From Phlebiopsis flavidoalba (taxonomy: Eukaryota; Basidiomycota; Agaricomycetes; Polyporales; Phanerochaetaceae), in contig JAOCPU010000033.1 in the NCBI GenBank assembly GCA_035772785.1, positions 124,001-188,000 on the forward strand: DNA of 64,000 nucleotides. Direction: 5' to 3'. The translations under genes and the position numbers were made by a program. How positions within the stretch are numbered: the first letter of the stretch is position 1; each line of letters opens with the position of its first letter. Below, one piece after another: positions 11,331 to 23,740 of the stretch. A model generated the notes under the pieces. That model saw only the letters and a list, made by a program, of their open reading frames with translations. It ran no database searches and was not told the DNA's origin.

Positions 11331-14300
11331 TCAAAAAGAAGCTAGAATATACGTGAGAACGGGTGTCTCTGACCCGATGATGGGGTCAAGAGTTGGAACG
11401 GGAAATGTACACACCGCGTTAGGACTCTGGAGTGCACGGATCGCCGTGGTGTTGGCCACAATTGGATTTTCGCATTACTTTCAAATACAGTTGCATGGCG
11501 TGAAAGCACGGAATTAAAAAGAGGCACTTGAGGTCTCTTTGGAGCCTCTCCAGGCGATATCTGCCGAGAGCTTCAACAAATAGGCGTCATGAGTTGGTGG
11601 CCAGTGATGTCGACAGGTACTCTCAGTTAGAGCGCCCCGGGCCAGTCGCTAGGTACGAAGTCGACAACACCTCCGGTGACAGCATCCATCTCGTATCTGG
11701 GTTGTCGCATCTGCCATTGAGTGTAGACCTAGTTTCATCATGGTAGTTGGAACGATTATAACCCTATGAGTCAATCAGTCACAGCTGTTTGGGAAAGCGT
11801 TGTCCCTCTTACAATTTTGACTTTGACTTACGCGGGTTCGTGGAACACTTGCATCAGTGCGGACGGGGTTCTTCGACACGATCTGTACGGAGTTTTCCTC
11901 TGGCGCTCCGTTGCATAATCGTAACTCTCGTGTACCGCCTCGACAAGTAGACGGCCAGTCTCTAGAGATTCGAAGGACGGAAAAGCAATCTCATTCATAA
12001 GTCAACGCAGTGCTTAGCGCTGGCATTTCTGTCGTCGCATGAAGTAGACCGCGGTAGCATAGTGACACGACATGATAGATCCAGATGGTGCCAGGCGTTT
12101 TGGCAGCTATTGGTAGGATCGTGTCGTAGTGGTGAGATGGAGGTCGAGGCAGAAAAGTCTCGCGCGTCCCTTCCACGCGCGCGCTGAAACCTGGGCGCCT
12201 GAATATTGATGCGCCCTTCAAAGGCGCACCCCCCCCCCCCCCACCCGCCAGACTTGCGCCAGTCGCCATTCGTTTGAAGACAGATGTCCTGGCGTTTGAA
12301 CTCTGGGGGAAGAGCAAGAGGGCGGGGACTGCCCAGGGTTCCCTCCGTGAGGTAGCCCACGCAAGTTACTTTCTCAACCGCTTTTATCACGAACGTTTAC
12401 AACATTTTGTTTTCGTATTCGAACCTTGGGCTGGAATTGAAACCTCGATGCGCATTCTCTGGAAGTTGCAAACATGGGACTACCTGGGTAGTTAAGTGCT
12501 TTGCATTAATTCCCAAAAGTAGATTCCGGGCGTTTCTCGTGAACATATCGCGCGGTTCTAGCTTGCGCCTGTTCGGCGTCTTGTTTGCCACGAAGCGATC
12601 TCGACACTTCGAACACGAAGACTAAAGGTCCACTGTCTAGCCATATCACGACAATAGGGTGGTTGTATACTAGTTAATCGACGTTACTGACTTCGATGCT
12701 AAGCATACTAGCCTAGCACTGCAGACTCACTCAGCAATATGCTATTCGCCGTGAGATGACGGGGGCCAGGTAGTCGGGGTCAATAGTCATGGCTTGGAGG
12801 CACCTAGGAGCATCGAAAGCCTTAAAATTGAGTAGAGGTGGCGTGCGATTTCGGAACTCGGACCTGCGTAGGGGTTTCGCAGCGGGAAAAGGGCGGCACC
12901 GCGAGGATACGAAAGGCATCTCCTCGGTATCTGTTTACGCAATGTCAGGGGTGGGTGCAGTATCATAGGTACAACGCACCATTCTACATTCTGAATCGGT
13001 AGCAAAATCGACTGCCATTGTCGAGGACCGGTGGGGCAGGTTTTCGTGGATAACAAATGAATGATGCCAGCACTCGCGACCCGACTCGACAACATCACCA
13101 CTTTGCTATAGCTAGTCTCGCCAAAGGCCAGATGGCGTTAAACAGCGAAAATGAGCTATAGCTAACATCAGTATAAAAAAGACCTGCTAAACGGTTTGTG
13201 TAAGAGTACGTAAGTAGTTTCATTTGGACGCTAACATGTGATACCCAGTTTGCGTGAGCGGCTACTTGGCTCATCGTCATCGTTCGTCATCCGTCACCGA
13301 GAAAACCTCCGCGCCCACATTTGATGCGCCTTGTTGCCGCGCCAAGGCCTGCGCTGCCCGCAGCCTGGCTGGGGCGCCGCCTCTTCCCGGACAATGGTCC
13401 TAGGCGTAAAAGTACAGATAACCTGCCAAGGAGCGCAATAAGGGCTTAGGAAGTATTCGAATGTACGTAAAATACATAAGATACCATAGGACATGTATAC
13501 CTGTGAGAATTAAAGCCTACGATATTGTAGTTGCATAGAGTTTGGCCCTCTCTGGGCGGTGTGGTAAGCTCTAACAAATAACAACCCCATCATACTACTC
13601 ATGTATCGGTTGTTGCGTGGCATCGGTCGTGATAGCGCTGGTGAGACTGTCTTATTATAATGGGCATACACATACAATATTAGTGGGTTAATGCTAATGC
13701 GTAGTGTTTTCGTTTGTCGGTACTCACGACTCAGGGTGATCTCTCGAAGATTTCGACCATCATGCGAATGTTGTGTCCCTTACAGCGCTCCTCTGAGCAT
13801 GTCATGTGATGTGCATTCTGTCCCTCCCTTTGAAGCCAACGCGGCAGAGTTCCCACGTCGGATTTATCGCTGTGTTGTATAGCTTCTCAAGGGACCACTC
13901 AACGGTTGGTCCGGACATTGATGACAAACTGCAGGTTATGTTTCCCTTGCGATTTCTCAAATGAGTCCTCTTTTGTCGCGCCATATTGTCGTGTCGTAAA
14001 GCCGGTTCATTGTCCGGTCGACGCAGCTGTTGTAAGGTGGGTTTTTCTCTGTCGCACCGTCGGGTAAAAAACCATGTCTTGATGTCCCGCGCACAAGCTT
14101 GGCAATACGAGATCCTGCTCCGGCTAATGAGTGTGTCGATGATGTTCGCAGGTCGCGTCTGTTATGCCAGCATGATGCCTTGTTAGTCGCTTATGAGGAT
14201 GCCGTAAGTTCTTGAGTCTGAATTCCTATTACATCGGCCAATTCGCGCACGAAAGGGTGCTGGTCTCTCTGGACCGATGAGCAACGAGCGGTTGGCCTAC

Positions 14301-15360
14301 TGTGGGACAGGTGTTATCCCAAGTTGTTGTTTGCTAACCTGCTCAGGCTTGAGTGACGGGTGTTAGTATGCGCGATCGGGTAATGAAAGACGGCAACGTC
14401 GAAGTCGTCGCGCAAAGCGCTACGGTCTTTGAGCTTTTTGTTGGCTCAGGGAGATCTGATCCTCGGAGTAAGAACTGGTTGGTCCCAGACGTAAACCGAC
14501 CGTTTTTTCACAGGCTGGGTCTTATTACATGTCGCTTTTGATCGCGCCCCAGCTTCGTGCTTGTACCGAACCCAATAGTCTTCAAGTACTCTCTGCTCAA
14601 TCGGCACGCAAGAACATCGATGATGCGTTCTCTTGCAGGTGAGGTCCATTTGATACTTTATTGGCAATCCGCATGACGGGGGTAATGGACGCAGCGGGCT
14701 TGTCTGTGGTCGAAGCGAGGGTATAGCAATTTACAGCGTCTGCGTGGAAGTTGAATTTAGGTAGAACGTCCACTCCGGCCGCTGAATATCCACTCACCGT
14801 TTGCGGTCTACAGTTGCAGACATGCAGGGCGTGAATAGATTTATCTCACTCAGGAGCTATCTGCACAGCTGCCCGTACAATGGGGTATTACCATCAGATT
14901 AACTCGTCCTCCCCTAGTGAAACCAAGCATGTCCGCGAACACGGGAGAGTTAAACGCCAGAGAGAGCCTTGTTGACGCGCGGTAGACGGTAGCCTGTGCC
15001 TATCACAAATCTCTGGCCTTCCCGACTCAATTACGAGGGTCACCGGTTGAGGAACGGTAGAATTGGTGGGATGTCGACTGATCCAGAGTCTCCATGCTGT
15101 CGTGACGATTGTGTGTTGACCCGGGACGGATGAGGTGTCACTAGGGCGTCAAGACTTCGAAACCAAGCGATACCGTCCCGACCTGGCAGATCAAAACGCG
15201 CCCATAACGCCGTTCATACACCACGACGATGAGGGCTCCGGTTTGAGCCGATGTTTGCAAGCGTTTTCTGTTGACCGACAAGGAAATGACAAAGCGGAAA
15301 CGAGGCAGTTGATGATGAAAATACTAGTCATTTCACTCTGGGTCATCATCCCCTGCGATG
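11331..15360. other. About 4 kb without recognisable genes
   Basis: Only short frames without family motifs are present. Points seen: a 14-base C run at 12229-12242, a small hairpin GCGCCCTTCAAAGGCGC just before it (~12211-12227), GC-rich DNA at 13310-13400, and a 16-base match (ATGAGGATGCCGTAAG) between ~14193 and ~2655, which could be chance in 64 kb. This gap accounts for most of the length difference between the two sides of the inverted P450/F-box block. Confidence 0.45.
12229..12242. repeat. Homopolymer run of 14 C
   Basis: Uninterrupted run of 14 C after AAGGCGCA. Such runs are slippage-prone, and the length should be treated as uncertain. Confidence 0.9.
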
Positions 15361-16130
15361 TTACACGAATCGTTGTTTAGCAGCGTAGGCTCTCCATCTT
15401 TGAATATATTTCTCTTTGCAGCAGGGATTCGCCGTGTTAGAAGTCACGAGCCAGACTCCTCGTTGCTTTGCTGCACGATGTACTGTGGAATGACAGGGGC
15501 GGTCTGTCTGTTCGCAAACACATTGACGCGTCAAGTAGTGCAATGATTAGCCAAGCATGTGACATACCTGCAAAGCCACGCCTACAGAATTAAGCCCATT
15601 TCCTCTCTGGATGCCATTCTTTTCGTTTTTGAGAAACCTTGGCATGCAGCGCCTCCCTGGCGACTATGAGATTGAGTAACAGGGTGGTAGGTCAACGGCA
15701 CCTCTCGTTCGCATATCTCGCACTCCCGTATGTCCGAGTCCTCGGAACACACGGGTAGCGGTGAGCATGCGTCTGCCACATAATCCTCAAGTACTTTTCG
15801 CAGGAATGCAATTGCACTATCGTAGTCGCCGTCGCAGAGAGCCCACAGATGTCAAACTGTCGATGAATCCAGGAGGGGTATTGTCCAGAGAGAGGTCGTC
15901 GATGGGAGGCACAGAGTCCCGGTTAGAGTATGTTGCTTCTTGAATAGTAGGGAGCAGAAAAGGCCAGACTTCATCCGCAAGATATGATGTAAACTCTCGT
16001 CTGTTTCGTCTTCGAGTTCGGCAGTGTCGCTCGACTCTTCATCCGATGACGCCGTTGATCTCGAAATGAAACGACGAGCGAGTGCGTCTTTGAATAGGCC
16101 GAACTGGGATGATGTTGGGCTTTGAGACAT
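15361..16130 (-). pseudogene. Fungal HNH-like protein, frameshifted
   Basis: Minus-strand ATG 16130 starts MSQSPTSSQFGLFKDALARR, followed by an acidic stretch (SSDEESSDTAELEDETDE). After a one-base slip come ADEVWPFLLPTIQEATYSN, DDLSLDNTPPGFIDS and LWALCDGDYDSAIAFLRKVL. The C-terminal part carries CEICEREVPLTYH (~15700), HAKV, a tryptophan-histidine pair, LNSVAWLC (~15570, frame-shifted), a GTATGT intron donor, then CHSTVHRAA and IQRWRAYAAKQRF ending at TAA near 15361. The spacing of CxxC, H, WH, AWLC and CH matches a fungus-specific family that resembles HNH zinc-finger nucleases. Nuclease activity is not established by what is seen. At least four frame breaks lie within conserved segments. 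Confidence 0.68.
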
Positions 16131-16482
16131 GACAGCACGAGAGATGGTGGGAGGGAAGCAAGTACAAAAGTGACGACAGGAACGTTCAGCCATCTTTGGC
16201 CTGAGATGAAGATCATGATGACGCATGCCAGCCAAAGAGACAACCGTCGTCTTCGTGGCGTCGCAGGCCATTTTGATCAGACCATAGATCGAATCACTGA
16301 GATGGGAACACAAAATGGGCAAAATTTCGCTAGGTAGCATTGCTGAAGTTTAGGAAAACATATGAAGTGGCCCAACGTTAATTCTAGTGGTATCATATAA
16401 ATAAGTAGGTAGTATATTGCTTGAAAAACCTCGCGACGGGCCCGGTTGGAAAAGAAAAGCGGCGATTGGAGCTGGAACCCCT
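16131..16482. other. Spacer between the HNH-like gene and P450-2
   Basis: About 350 bases. The minus-strand frame upstream of ATG 16130 stays open to ~16340 (MLPSEILPILCSHLSDS) but shows no motif; it may be leader sequence. Nothing else is recognised. Confidence 0.4.
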
Positions 16483-18391
16483 TCAGCACTCGCGCAGCTT
16501 TGCATAGACCGGCAGGCCATTCCGGGAGCATAAAGTGAACGAAGGCTGGAAAATCATCTCAAACCCTGGTTGGAAAGAGAGATCGTAGCGTTTGAATAAT
16601 GTAGAGAGGGTTAAGAGCATCTCAAGCATAGCAAGACCCTCGCCTGTACCACATTTAGTCATGCGTGGAGCGACTCGAAGAGGATCATTGCTTACCCATG
16701 CACTTCCTTGGGCCGTATGAGAAGGGGAAATATGATCCAGGCGTCGCCTTTTTCTCGTCACCATCCGCCGTTCGTTCTGCCCAACGCTCTGGACGGAAGG
16801 TATCCGCATCAGCGCCCCACACGGCAGGATCCCGGTGCACTATACAAGAGGTTATTCAACATCATAAACATCTGTTGAAGTAATTTTACTTGCCTTGAGG
16901 ATTCCACAACGCGAGAGTTGTATTAGCCGGAAGCTTGACGCCCCTCAATCTCGACTTCCTTCGGTGTGTAGCGGAAGGTACCGAAACCGGGGCCGTTGTA
17001 CCGCAAAGTCTCCTTGATGATCAAGTGCAGATACTTGAGACGTGAAACCTGCTCGACAGTGGGCACGACGCAATCAGCAGGCAGCTCAGCGTCAAGCTCC
17101 TGGCGCAGTTTCGCGTAGATCTCTGGGTTCTTTATCTGTGGGTACCATTAGCATAGATAGGTGGATTGAACTCGCGAAACTGACAATCTCATTCACAGCG
17201 AAAGTCATTGTATGCGCGCAGTAGGGTCACCACCGGCAACGAGGAAGGTTACTACGAGATGTGAGCCACAATAGTGACAACGGTGCAACTGCAAAAAACT
17301 CACCGTAGTTGTCGACGAGTTCCCTCCGTAGTAAAACAGGTACTTTCCGTCTTGAGCTCTTTGTCTACACAAACACGTCAGTTTCACCTCCTCACTAATC
17401 CACGGGTGACTCCACTGAGCCAGAATTTCGAAGATTCTCTTGCTCCCCCGAGTATGCAGCATCTTCTTTACCCACAGGGAGACCTGGCATTCTCGACCGC
17501 AGCTTTTGCCATGTTTCTTAGCTCCTTGATACTCGCGTGCATGACCCTCGTGCTCTTCAAAATCGGAATCGACGCGCGCAGAGGGAAGAGACCGCATTTC
17601 ATCAGCTCAGTGGAGGATGTCGCGGAAGACCTGGAGGATGCGGGCCCAGCTCTCTCGCCGTCGCGGAGCGCATGGAGCTCGGTACCAGAACGCGACCTCG
17701 CCAATGAAATCAAGCGTGAGAAGTATGTGAAGGGAAGAGAGGTCGATGATTTTGTTGTCGCGAAGCCGCGGTGTCGACCTCCTCAACAAATTGCTGCAAT
17801 AGACCGTCATCAGGTGGACCCACAGTTAGAGAGGAGGTAGCAGCTTACATGCAGATACCGGTTAAGGGCGGGGTATTGATCGTTCACGGTTCGAGGCTGG
17901 AAAGCCGGGGGCCAAGCCGCGGCGCTGCATTTTCCAGCGTTTCTTGGTTCATCTGCGCAAACAGAGCGCTGCCACTGAGTGGCTTGAACCCGGCATACTG
18001 GGCGGGGGAATTTGGGCCAATTTTCGTTCGCAATTTTCTTGATGAGATTGGGGTCACCGATGTAGACTACCCGCGAAAACATGCTATTCCACTGGGTACA
18101 AGTCAGTAGGGTGTATCATGACATTGCATGAGCACGTACCGTCTGGTATACCGGGCCGAACTCGCGGTGCCATCGTCGCCACCGCTCATGGATGTCTTCG
18201 GTCAAAGTCTCCGCGAGATTGCCTGTCCAAAAATTGGCGACACGAGGACCAGGAAATTGCTTGCGTGCCTGGCGATACTTCGAGACGAAGTACAGCACTT
18301 TGATCACCAGTGCACCCAAGAGGACGAGAGAAAGTTGGAGAGGATTGACGACATCGTATATGCTGCCTGGGAGTGTCTCCATCGTAGCCAT
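16483..18391 (-). pseudogene. Cytochrome P450 copy 2, complete in outline but frameshifted
   Basis: Paralogue of the P450 at 1-1609, on the opposite strand. ATG 18391 begins MATMETLPGSIYD, then a membrane anchor (LQLSLVLLGALVIKVLYFV), a proline hinge FPGP, and WRRWHREFGPVYQT before the first intron (~18070-18140). Next are MFSRVVYIGDPNLIKKIANE, a frame-scrambled B/C region (~17900-18010), LMKCGLFPLRASIPILKSTR (~17570-17640), SKRIFEILAQ, and the I-helix VVTFLVAGGDPTA (~17215-17255). Then come DPAVWGADADTFRPERW and an intact haem loop FPFSYGPRKCMG (16696-16729). A final intron and the exon GEGLAMLEM lead to TGA at 16483-16485. Shifts cluster between ~17640 and ~18010. The 3' third is well preserved. 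It shares the D-P-T I-helix with copy 1. Confidence 0.85.
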
Positions 18392-18498
18392 TGTGATGAT
18401 GAGTTTGACGAGAAACTAATCGCGAACGGCTCCCAGCTTAAATAGCTCCGTACAGAGAACATAGCCGTGCGTGCCAGCGAAGACCTTCAGAACCAAAC

Positions 18499-19212
18499 TC
18501 ACAAGTCGTTCGGGTCGTGTGAGGACAGTAGCGACTGCCAACGCACGATGGCTCGATGACCCGCGCCCAACGCATGTCCTTGGTTGAAATGACCGCGCAA
18601 TACAGGTGCAAAAAGCAGCGCTGAGTGCACGCCAATCTTGAGAGTGCGCCAAGAGCTCGGAGGCATAGCGTTCATAGAAAAGGCGGGATGCCCGAGTCCT
18701 GCCTCCTTGGTCCAATCCGCGTATTGACAGACAGACTCCGCAGCGGTAACCGACGGCGAGCATGTCAGCTGAGGAGCAGAATGTGTAAGCACCTTGGCGT
18801 ATACTGTCGCAGTTAGAACGCACCGAGCCTGAGTATAGTAGCGAGGTGTGGTAACCGCGACACAAGTGTGGGGCCTGTGCCATGTTACTAGTTTTGAGTC
18901 GAAGCATGGATACAGCTGTGCATTTACACAGGAGCATAGACCTTGCGTCAAGCCAAACGTTTTGACGAAGAGGGCTCTAGACGGGCTACGGGCTGTGGAC
19001 TTGGTCACACGACACCGTGTCCCGTGCGTCGTCTGGAACTTGGTCTCCGTGCTGTTCAGTGAAGTGAGCAGTCGATTCAACCTCGGTAGTAAGCACAAAG
19101 CAAGCCATACCCCGAGTGATCCATAGACAAGGCCTAACACCGCCCATATAGTAGAGATATGTAGGCGGGTGGATTTGAATCCCGATATCGAGTTGACCGT
19201 CATTCGAAGCAC
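18499..19212 (-). other. Uncharacterised 237-codon open frame upstream of P450-2
   Basis: A single uninterrupted frame, unusually long for this window and not explained by another gene. Its N-terminal part has a hydrophobic stretch (STIWAVLGLVYGSLGVWLAL) that could be a membrane helix; the rest is rich in Ser, Thr, Arg and His without motifs. No introns or family signature were recognised. It may be a chance frame, a lineage-specific gene, or an antisense frame. Confidence 0.2.
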
Positions 19213-19759
19213 CAGCTCGGCGAAAAGATTACAAGAATAGAACTGTGTCGATCCTCAGATATTAGCGTCTGTCAAAACTCTGACATCCGCACCACGTTGA
19301 CTTACCGCGGCCGAGATTATAAAGTCCACGCTGAGTCGCTTGAAGACTAAGTCAAGGAGTTTTCATGGACTTTGAATCCTTTGGTAATCCCTGCCGCGGT
19401 TGTTAACAGTTGCATGTTTACGATGACAATGGGGTCCTCACCAACCCAGCCATGTCCTGAAATTGTCGATTCGGATCTCGCGAAGCAAAACGACATACCC
19501 CAACACCGCTCGTGCGGAGGCGTGTAAGTTTTGGATGATCTGCAAGCTTCTTAGATCCCCTGAGCGGTGCGAGAATAGCTACGTTCGCCCCTTGAGCATC
19601 GCGCGCCGTACGCGGGTCCCCATGGTGGTTCAAGCCAAGAAACAAAAGTCCAGTGTGGATCAGGCGCTTGGCAAACCGAAGTCCGTTTGCGCGCTTATGA
19701 GTTTGATTGAAAATTGCCCCGCACGCGAGCAAATAGACCTTTGTTCTCAAACCACCATC

Positions 19760-21569
19760 ATGTCCCGGACTCCAGCGGTCTCCGTTGACTCTGCCAGCGT
19801 TGATGAAAAGGGCCCCTCGACCACCGTGCAAGAGGTGGAATATCCGGAGGGTGGGCTGTACGGGTGGCTGGCGGTCGCTGGCTCCTTCTTGGTGTATTTC
19901 GCCTCCTTCGGTGTGATCAATAGTTTTGGAGTTTTCCAAGTGAGTACAATCCGTGTTTTGAATTGTTACTCATCCTGATAGCATAAACTTTTAGACCTTC
20001 TATGCTGAGGAATTACCTGTCAAATTACACGGCAACGGTCATAGCTTTCATTGGGGCGCTTCAAATCACCCTCCTTTTACATAGGAGGTATCGTCATCGG
20101 ACCACTCTTCGATGCTGTTGGGATGAAGGTTGGTCTACATCTTCTACAAATATCAAGAAATTCACAAAACCACAATGTAGTACTTATACCCCGTCGGGGC
20201 ACTGGGTAGCGTGCTGTCGTTGATCGCACTCTCCTTTACACGACCACAGCAGATATATCAACAATTCCTTTCTCAAGTATGTATTGCATTTCCAACAAGC
20301 TCAAGAAAGATGTGATGACATTGCTTTCACAGGGCATATTGTTCGGTCTCGTGGTTGGCTGTGGCACGTATCCAGCCATCTCGGTCGTCGGACAGTACTT
20401 CAAAAGCCAGGCGGGCTCTCGCGATGGGGATAGTTGCTGCTGGAAGCAGCGTCGGCGGAGTTTGCCTTCCCATCATGTTCTCTCGACTTTTCAACACGAT
20501 TGGTTTTGGTATGCTCCCTTCATCAACCGTCAAAAACGGTGTCTCAACAGAGATTCGTTCCCTTGTTTAGCATGGTCAGTAAGAGTCGCCGCTTTGATTA
20601 CGCTGTGAGTATACCAGTTCTGGTCCTACCCAATTATTCCTTGTTTTGGCGACGGCTGATTCTTATCTTCTTTTTATAGATTTTGCTACTCGGTTGCGAT
20701 GCTCATCTCACGATCCAGATTACCGACTAAGCCTCTGCCACCATTAAACAGACTTGTCGATTTTGAGGGATTCAAAGATCCAAGATATCTCACACTTGCT
20801 ATCGGATCGGTACTCGTGACTTTGGGCTTGTACTCGCCTTACTACTATATCGGTAAGCGACAAAGACCCACTTTTTTGATATTGTTCTCTAACAATATCG
20901 TAGAACCCTTTGCAATTCAGTATGGCGTTTCGCCTTCGATTCACGTCTATCTTCTTTCCCTTATCAACGGCGTGTCATTCTTCGGCCGCATCATGTAAGC
21001 CCAAACGTTGTTACTTGCAATGTTTTTCTGACCGAGCGTTGTTTTTAGCGGAGGTCAATTTGCAGATCGATACGGTCGCATGAACGTCTTATGTCCAAGC
21101 ACTCTCCTCTCTGGTATCTTATGCTTGGTGCTATGGCTGCCTTCGCGCGGCGCTGTGCCATTGGTCATCTTTGCGTGTACCTATGGTAAGTCCTCATCCC
21201 GTGTCGTTCTCTCTTATGCTAATACTATGTTTGTAGGTTTCTTTTCTGGCATCTTTATCTCTGTCAGCGCTGCAGCCGTCGGCCAAATTTCGCCAGTTGA
21301 TCGGCTGGGAGCTCGCATCGGGACGTTCTTCCTTCCTACCGCTATTGCGACACTTGTAGGTACTCCCATCGGAGGGTCATTTGTCAAAGCAGGAACGAGG
21401 GATGAATATCACCACGTCGCTATATTTGCGGTACGCTCATCACCACCTATCAATTTTGCCGTCCTAATATTCTTTGATGCATTTGTAGGGTATCATGATC
21501 GTTGTGGGCAGTATTTTATTATATGTCTCGCGATTTCTGTGCTCCAAGAACCTCCGCGAGAAGTGGTAG
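19760..21569 (+). pseudogene. MFS transporter, monocarboxylate-transporter-like, with frame breaks
   Basis: Proton-linked or facilitative solute transporter of the plasma membrane; substrate unknown. ATG 19760 (MSRTPAVSVDSASVDEKG) leads into EGGLYGWLAVAGSFLVYF and FGVINSFGVFQ, the typical first helix of fungal MCT-type MFS proteins, ending at GTGAGT 19940. Later exons give YLSNYTATVIAFIGALQITL, GPLFDAVGMK, GILFGLVVGCGTYPAISVVG, RALAMGIVAAGSSVGGVCLP (~20420-20480), LTLAIGSVLVTLGLYSPYYY (~20785-20850), GVSPSIHVYLLSLINGVSFF, GGQFADRYGRMNVL (~21050-21095), FFSGIFISVSAAAVGQISP and GIMIVVGSILLYVSRFLCSK, then LREKW and TAG 21567-21569. About nine exons. Frame slips are seen in exon 2 (near 20010 and 20085) and at ~20405; the 3' exons join cleanly. 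Confidence 0.85.
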
Positions 21570-22045
21570 GAACGGAGTGCCCTTTCAATTGGATTAGACG
21601 GAATCTATCGCGGTAGACTTTATCGACAATATACCTGAAGCATATCATAGTCAGGCAAAGAGTAATGGAATACATTATGAGGGGAATTCAACAAGAACAT
21701 CTGCACTCGATTCCCTAAGTATAAACGGCGACATCTGTCTCTTTTCGGTCTTCTCTGGAGTCTGAGGGCATCGTTCGAACTTCAAGGAAAATAGCAAACA
21801 CGCGCGGTACGCATGATATTACGTAACTACATCACTAAATCTACGGCTAGTCCCGGGCTATGGTTGTTCTTCTGCGGTCATGAATGGATGTGCGGTGGAC
21901 TTCTTCGTCATGAGATGCCACGACGTCGCAGCTGGGTTGTCAATTCCTAGGTAGCTACACGCTGGTGGTGATGAAGCTTTTTGCGATACCAGGTTTTGGA
22001 TTATGTGTAGGTCACTCACCATTGAACTCGTGATCTGACGACTGC
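21570..22045. other. Spacer between the MFS and HET genes
   Basis: About 475 bases with no open frame carrying recognisable content. It presumably holds the MFS 3' end and the HET-gene promoter, but no specific element is visible. Confidence 0.4.
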
Positions 22046-23740
22046 ATGCTCGGATATCTAGACATGTGGTCCCAGAAAAGCTCCGAAAAAACACGTACCT
22101 CTATCCCTCGTACCTCAACGGACCCCCTTATTGGCGTACAGACCGACGGAATCCCCTCTTATGGTGGCACTAGTAGCACTGCTCGAGACGCAGGCGAAAA
22201 TCCCCGCTCGGAGCCACAAATCGCTCGCACGATACTGAGCAGAGAATTGCCTGGCAGTAAGTATATTTCTTCGTCGACCATAAATTTGCTTGCTCGAGTT
22301 TGACACGACACAAATTTAGGTTCTCCTACGCAGACACTTACAAAACCTGTGACATCGTTCGACGATTTCCTTGCGGGAAGCGCCGCACTTGAGGACTTTG
22401 TTTGGGTAGCCGAACAAGCCCAATCTCTGTGCATTGAAGATATTCGCCAATGGACACGGGTTTTCGAAGAAAAGTACCCTCGAAGAAACTGACCCGGCAC
22501 ATCAGGTGGTTTCCAGACGAACGAATTTGTGGAAAATGGTTCTCGCTCAAGAAACGTCTGGCATCCGGTGCCACTCCCTTTACCGTTGCTCCCGATTTCA
22601 CGCCTAGAACCTCCCGTGCGAACTATACACTTCGTGCGAGCGGACCTTTGCCCCCTCCTTGTTGTCCGCTACAACTTATTCACACCAGTCCTTATGCCAT
22701 ACCACCCGATCTCGCCGACTTACATGAGCTCGATGCTCCCGCCATGCTCGGACATTTAAACACTATATTCGGCACATTCGTCCCTCTCACTCCCGAAATC
22801 GAGCGCTATCTTACCCACGGTGGCCGTACAGGAGTCACTTGGGATGTTGGAATGGCGTACGGCCATCTACGCCCCTGGTGGGCAGAGCTTGCCTCCGGTG
22901 ACATGACGTTCCTGGCGATACGCTCTAGGATACGCTCAAGGACGAAGACGATAGACAAATGCGCCACTTACCCAGTGATTTCGAAATCGCCGATGATGGA
23001 CACACTCACGGCCTAAGCATCGCCAACCTACATATCCCCCCGCGTCGAGTCTGGGATCTTTACAGCAACCGTGTTTTACCTTTCAGCGCTGTTTCGGTGC
23101 AATAGAGGCAGCATTCCAGACAACGTATGGGCCGTCTCGCACAGCTGGGTGAGCGACTCAGAGAGGTTTCAGATATGGTCGAGCGAAAAACGGGAAGCAA
23201 TGGCCCATACCTCTTCCTCATGACGTTAATCTCGGCCGAGTCCGTACCGAACTCCTCAACATGGGTGCAGAATACGTTTTCTTGGATATTCTATGTCTGA
23301 GGCAGATGGGAGAAGACGACATGGAACCGACGCGTCTCAAACGAGTGGAGGCTAGACGTCCCTACCCATGGGTCATATTTACAGCCACCATCCTTATCAA
23401 ACGGTCGTGATATATTTTAACGGCCTTGGACGACCTTTCGCTCCCAGTCGCGACCTACTCGAATCCCCATTACACTGGTTTAATCGTGCATGGACATTAC
23501 AAGAGACCTCTTTCAACTGGCTTCCGGGATGGGCCTGACTGCGACGAAACTGCCACCAGTGGGGATGGCAAGGAGTTCATGCGGCGTATGCGAGAATCTC
23601 AGCAAGCTCGCGGCTTGCTATCCGCCGAGAGGCCGCGCTTCAGCGTACTTCTCGACGCCATGCAGCGCCGGCCCGGATATGCTGCGAAGAAGCCGTACGA
23701 TCGCGTCCCTGCGCTCTCATATCTCATTTACGATTTATGA
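22046..23740 (+). pseudogene. HET-domain (heterokaryon incompatibility) protein, frameshifted
   Basis: HET domains act in fungal non-self recognition, where they trigger cell death on fusion of incompatible strains. Three hallmark blocks of the domain are seen. The first is VWDLYSNRVLPFSAVS followed by AVSHSWVSDSERFQIWSS (~23128-23185). The second is LLNMGAEYVFLDILCLRQMG (~23250-23310). The third is HWFNRAWTLQET (23473-23508). Upstream are SFDDFLAGSAALEDFVWVAE (~22355-22420), VPLTPEIERYLTHGGRTG and HLRPWWAELASGD, giving the long N-terminal region typical of basidiomycete HET proteins. The start is taken as ATG 22046, with an intron near 22257-22318. Breaks are near 22490, 22925, 23105, 23200 and 23415, so no functional domain is encoded as given. 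Confidence 0.75.

Noticed and set aside
14193..14208. 16-base match to ~2655-2670
   Set aside because: About one such match is expected by chance in a window of this size, and the flanks do not match.
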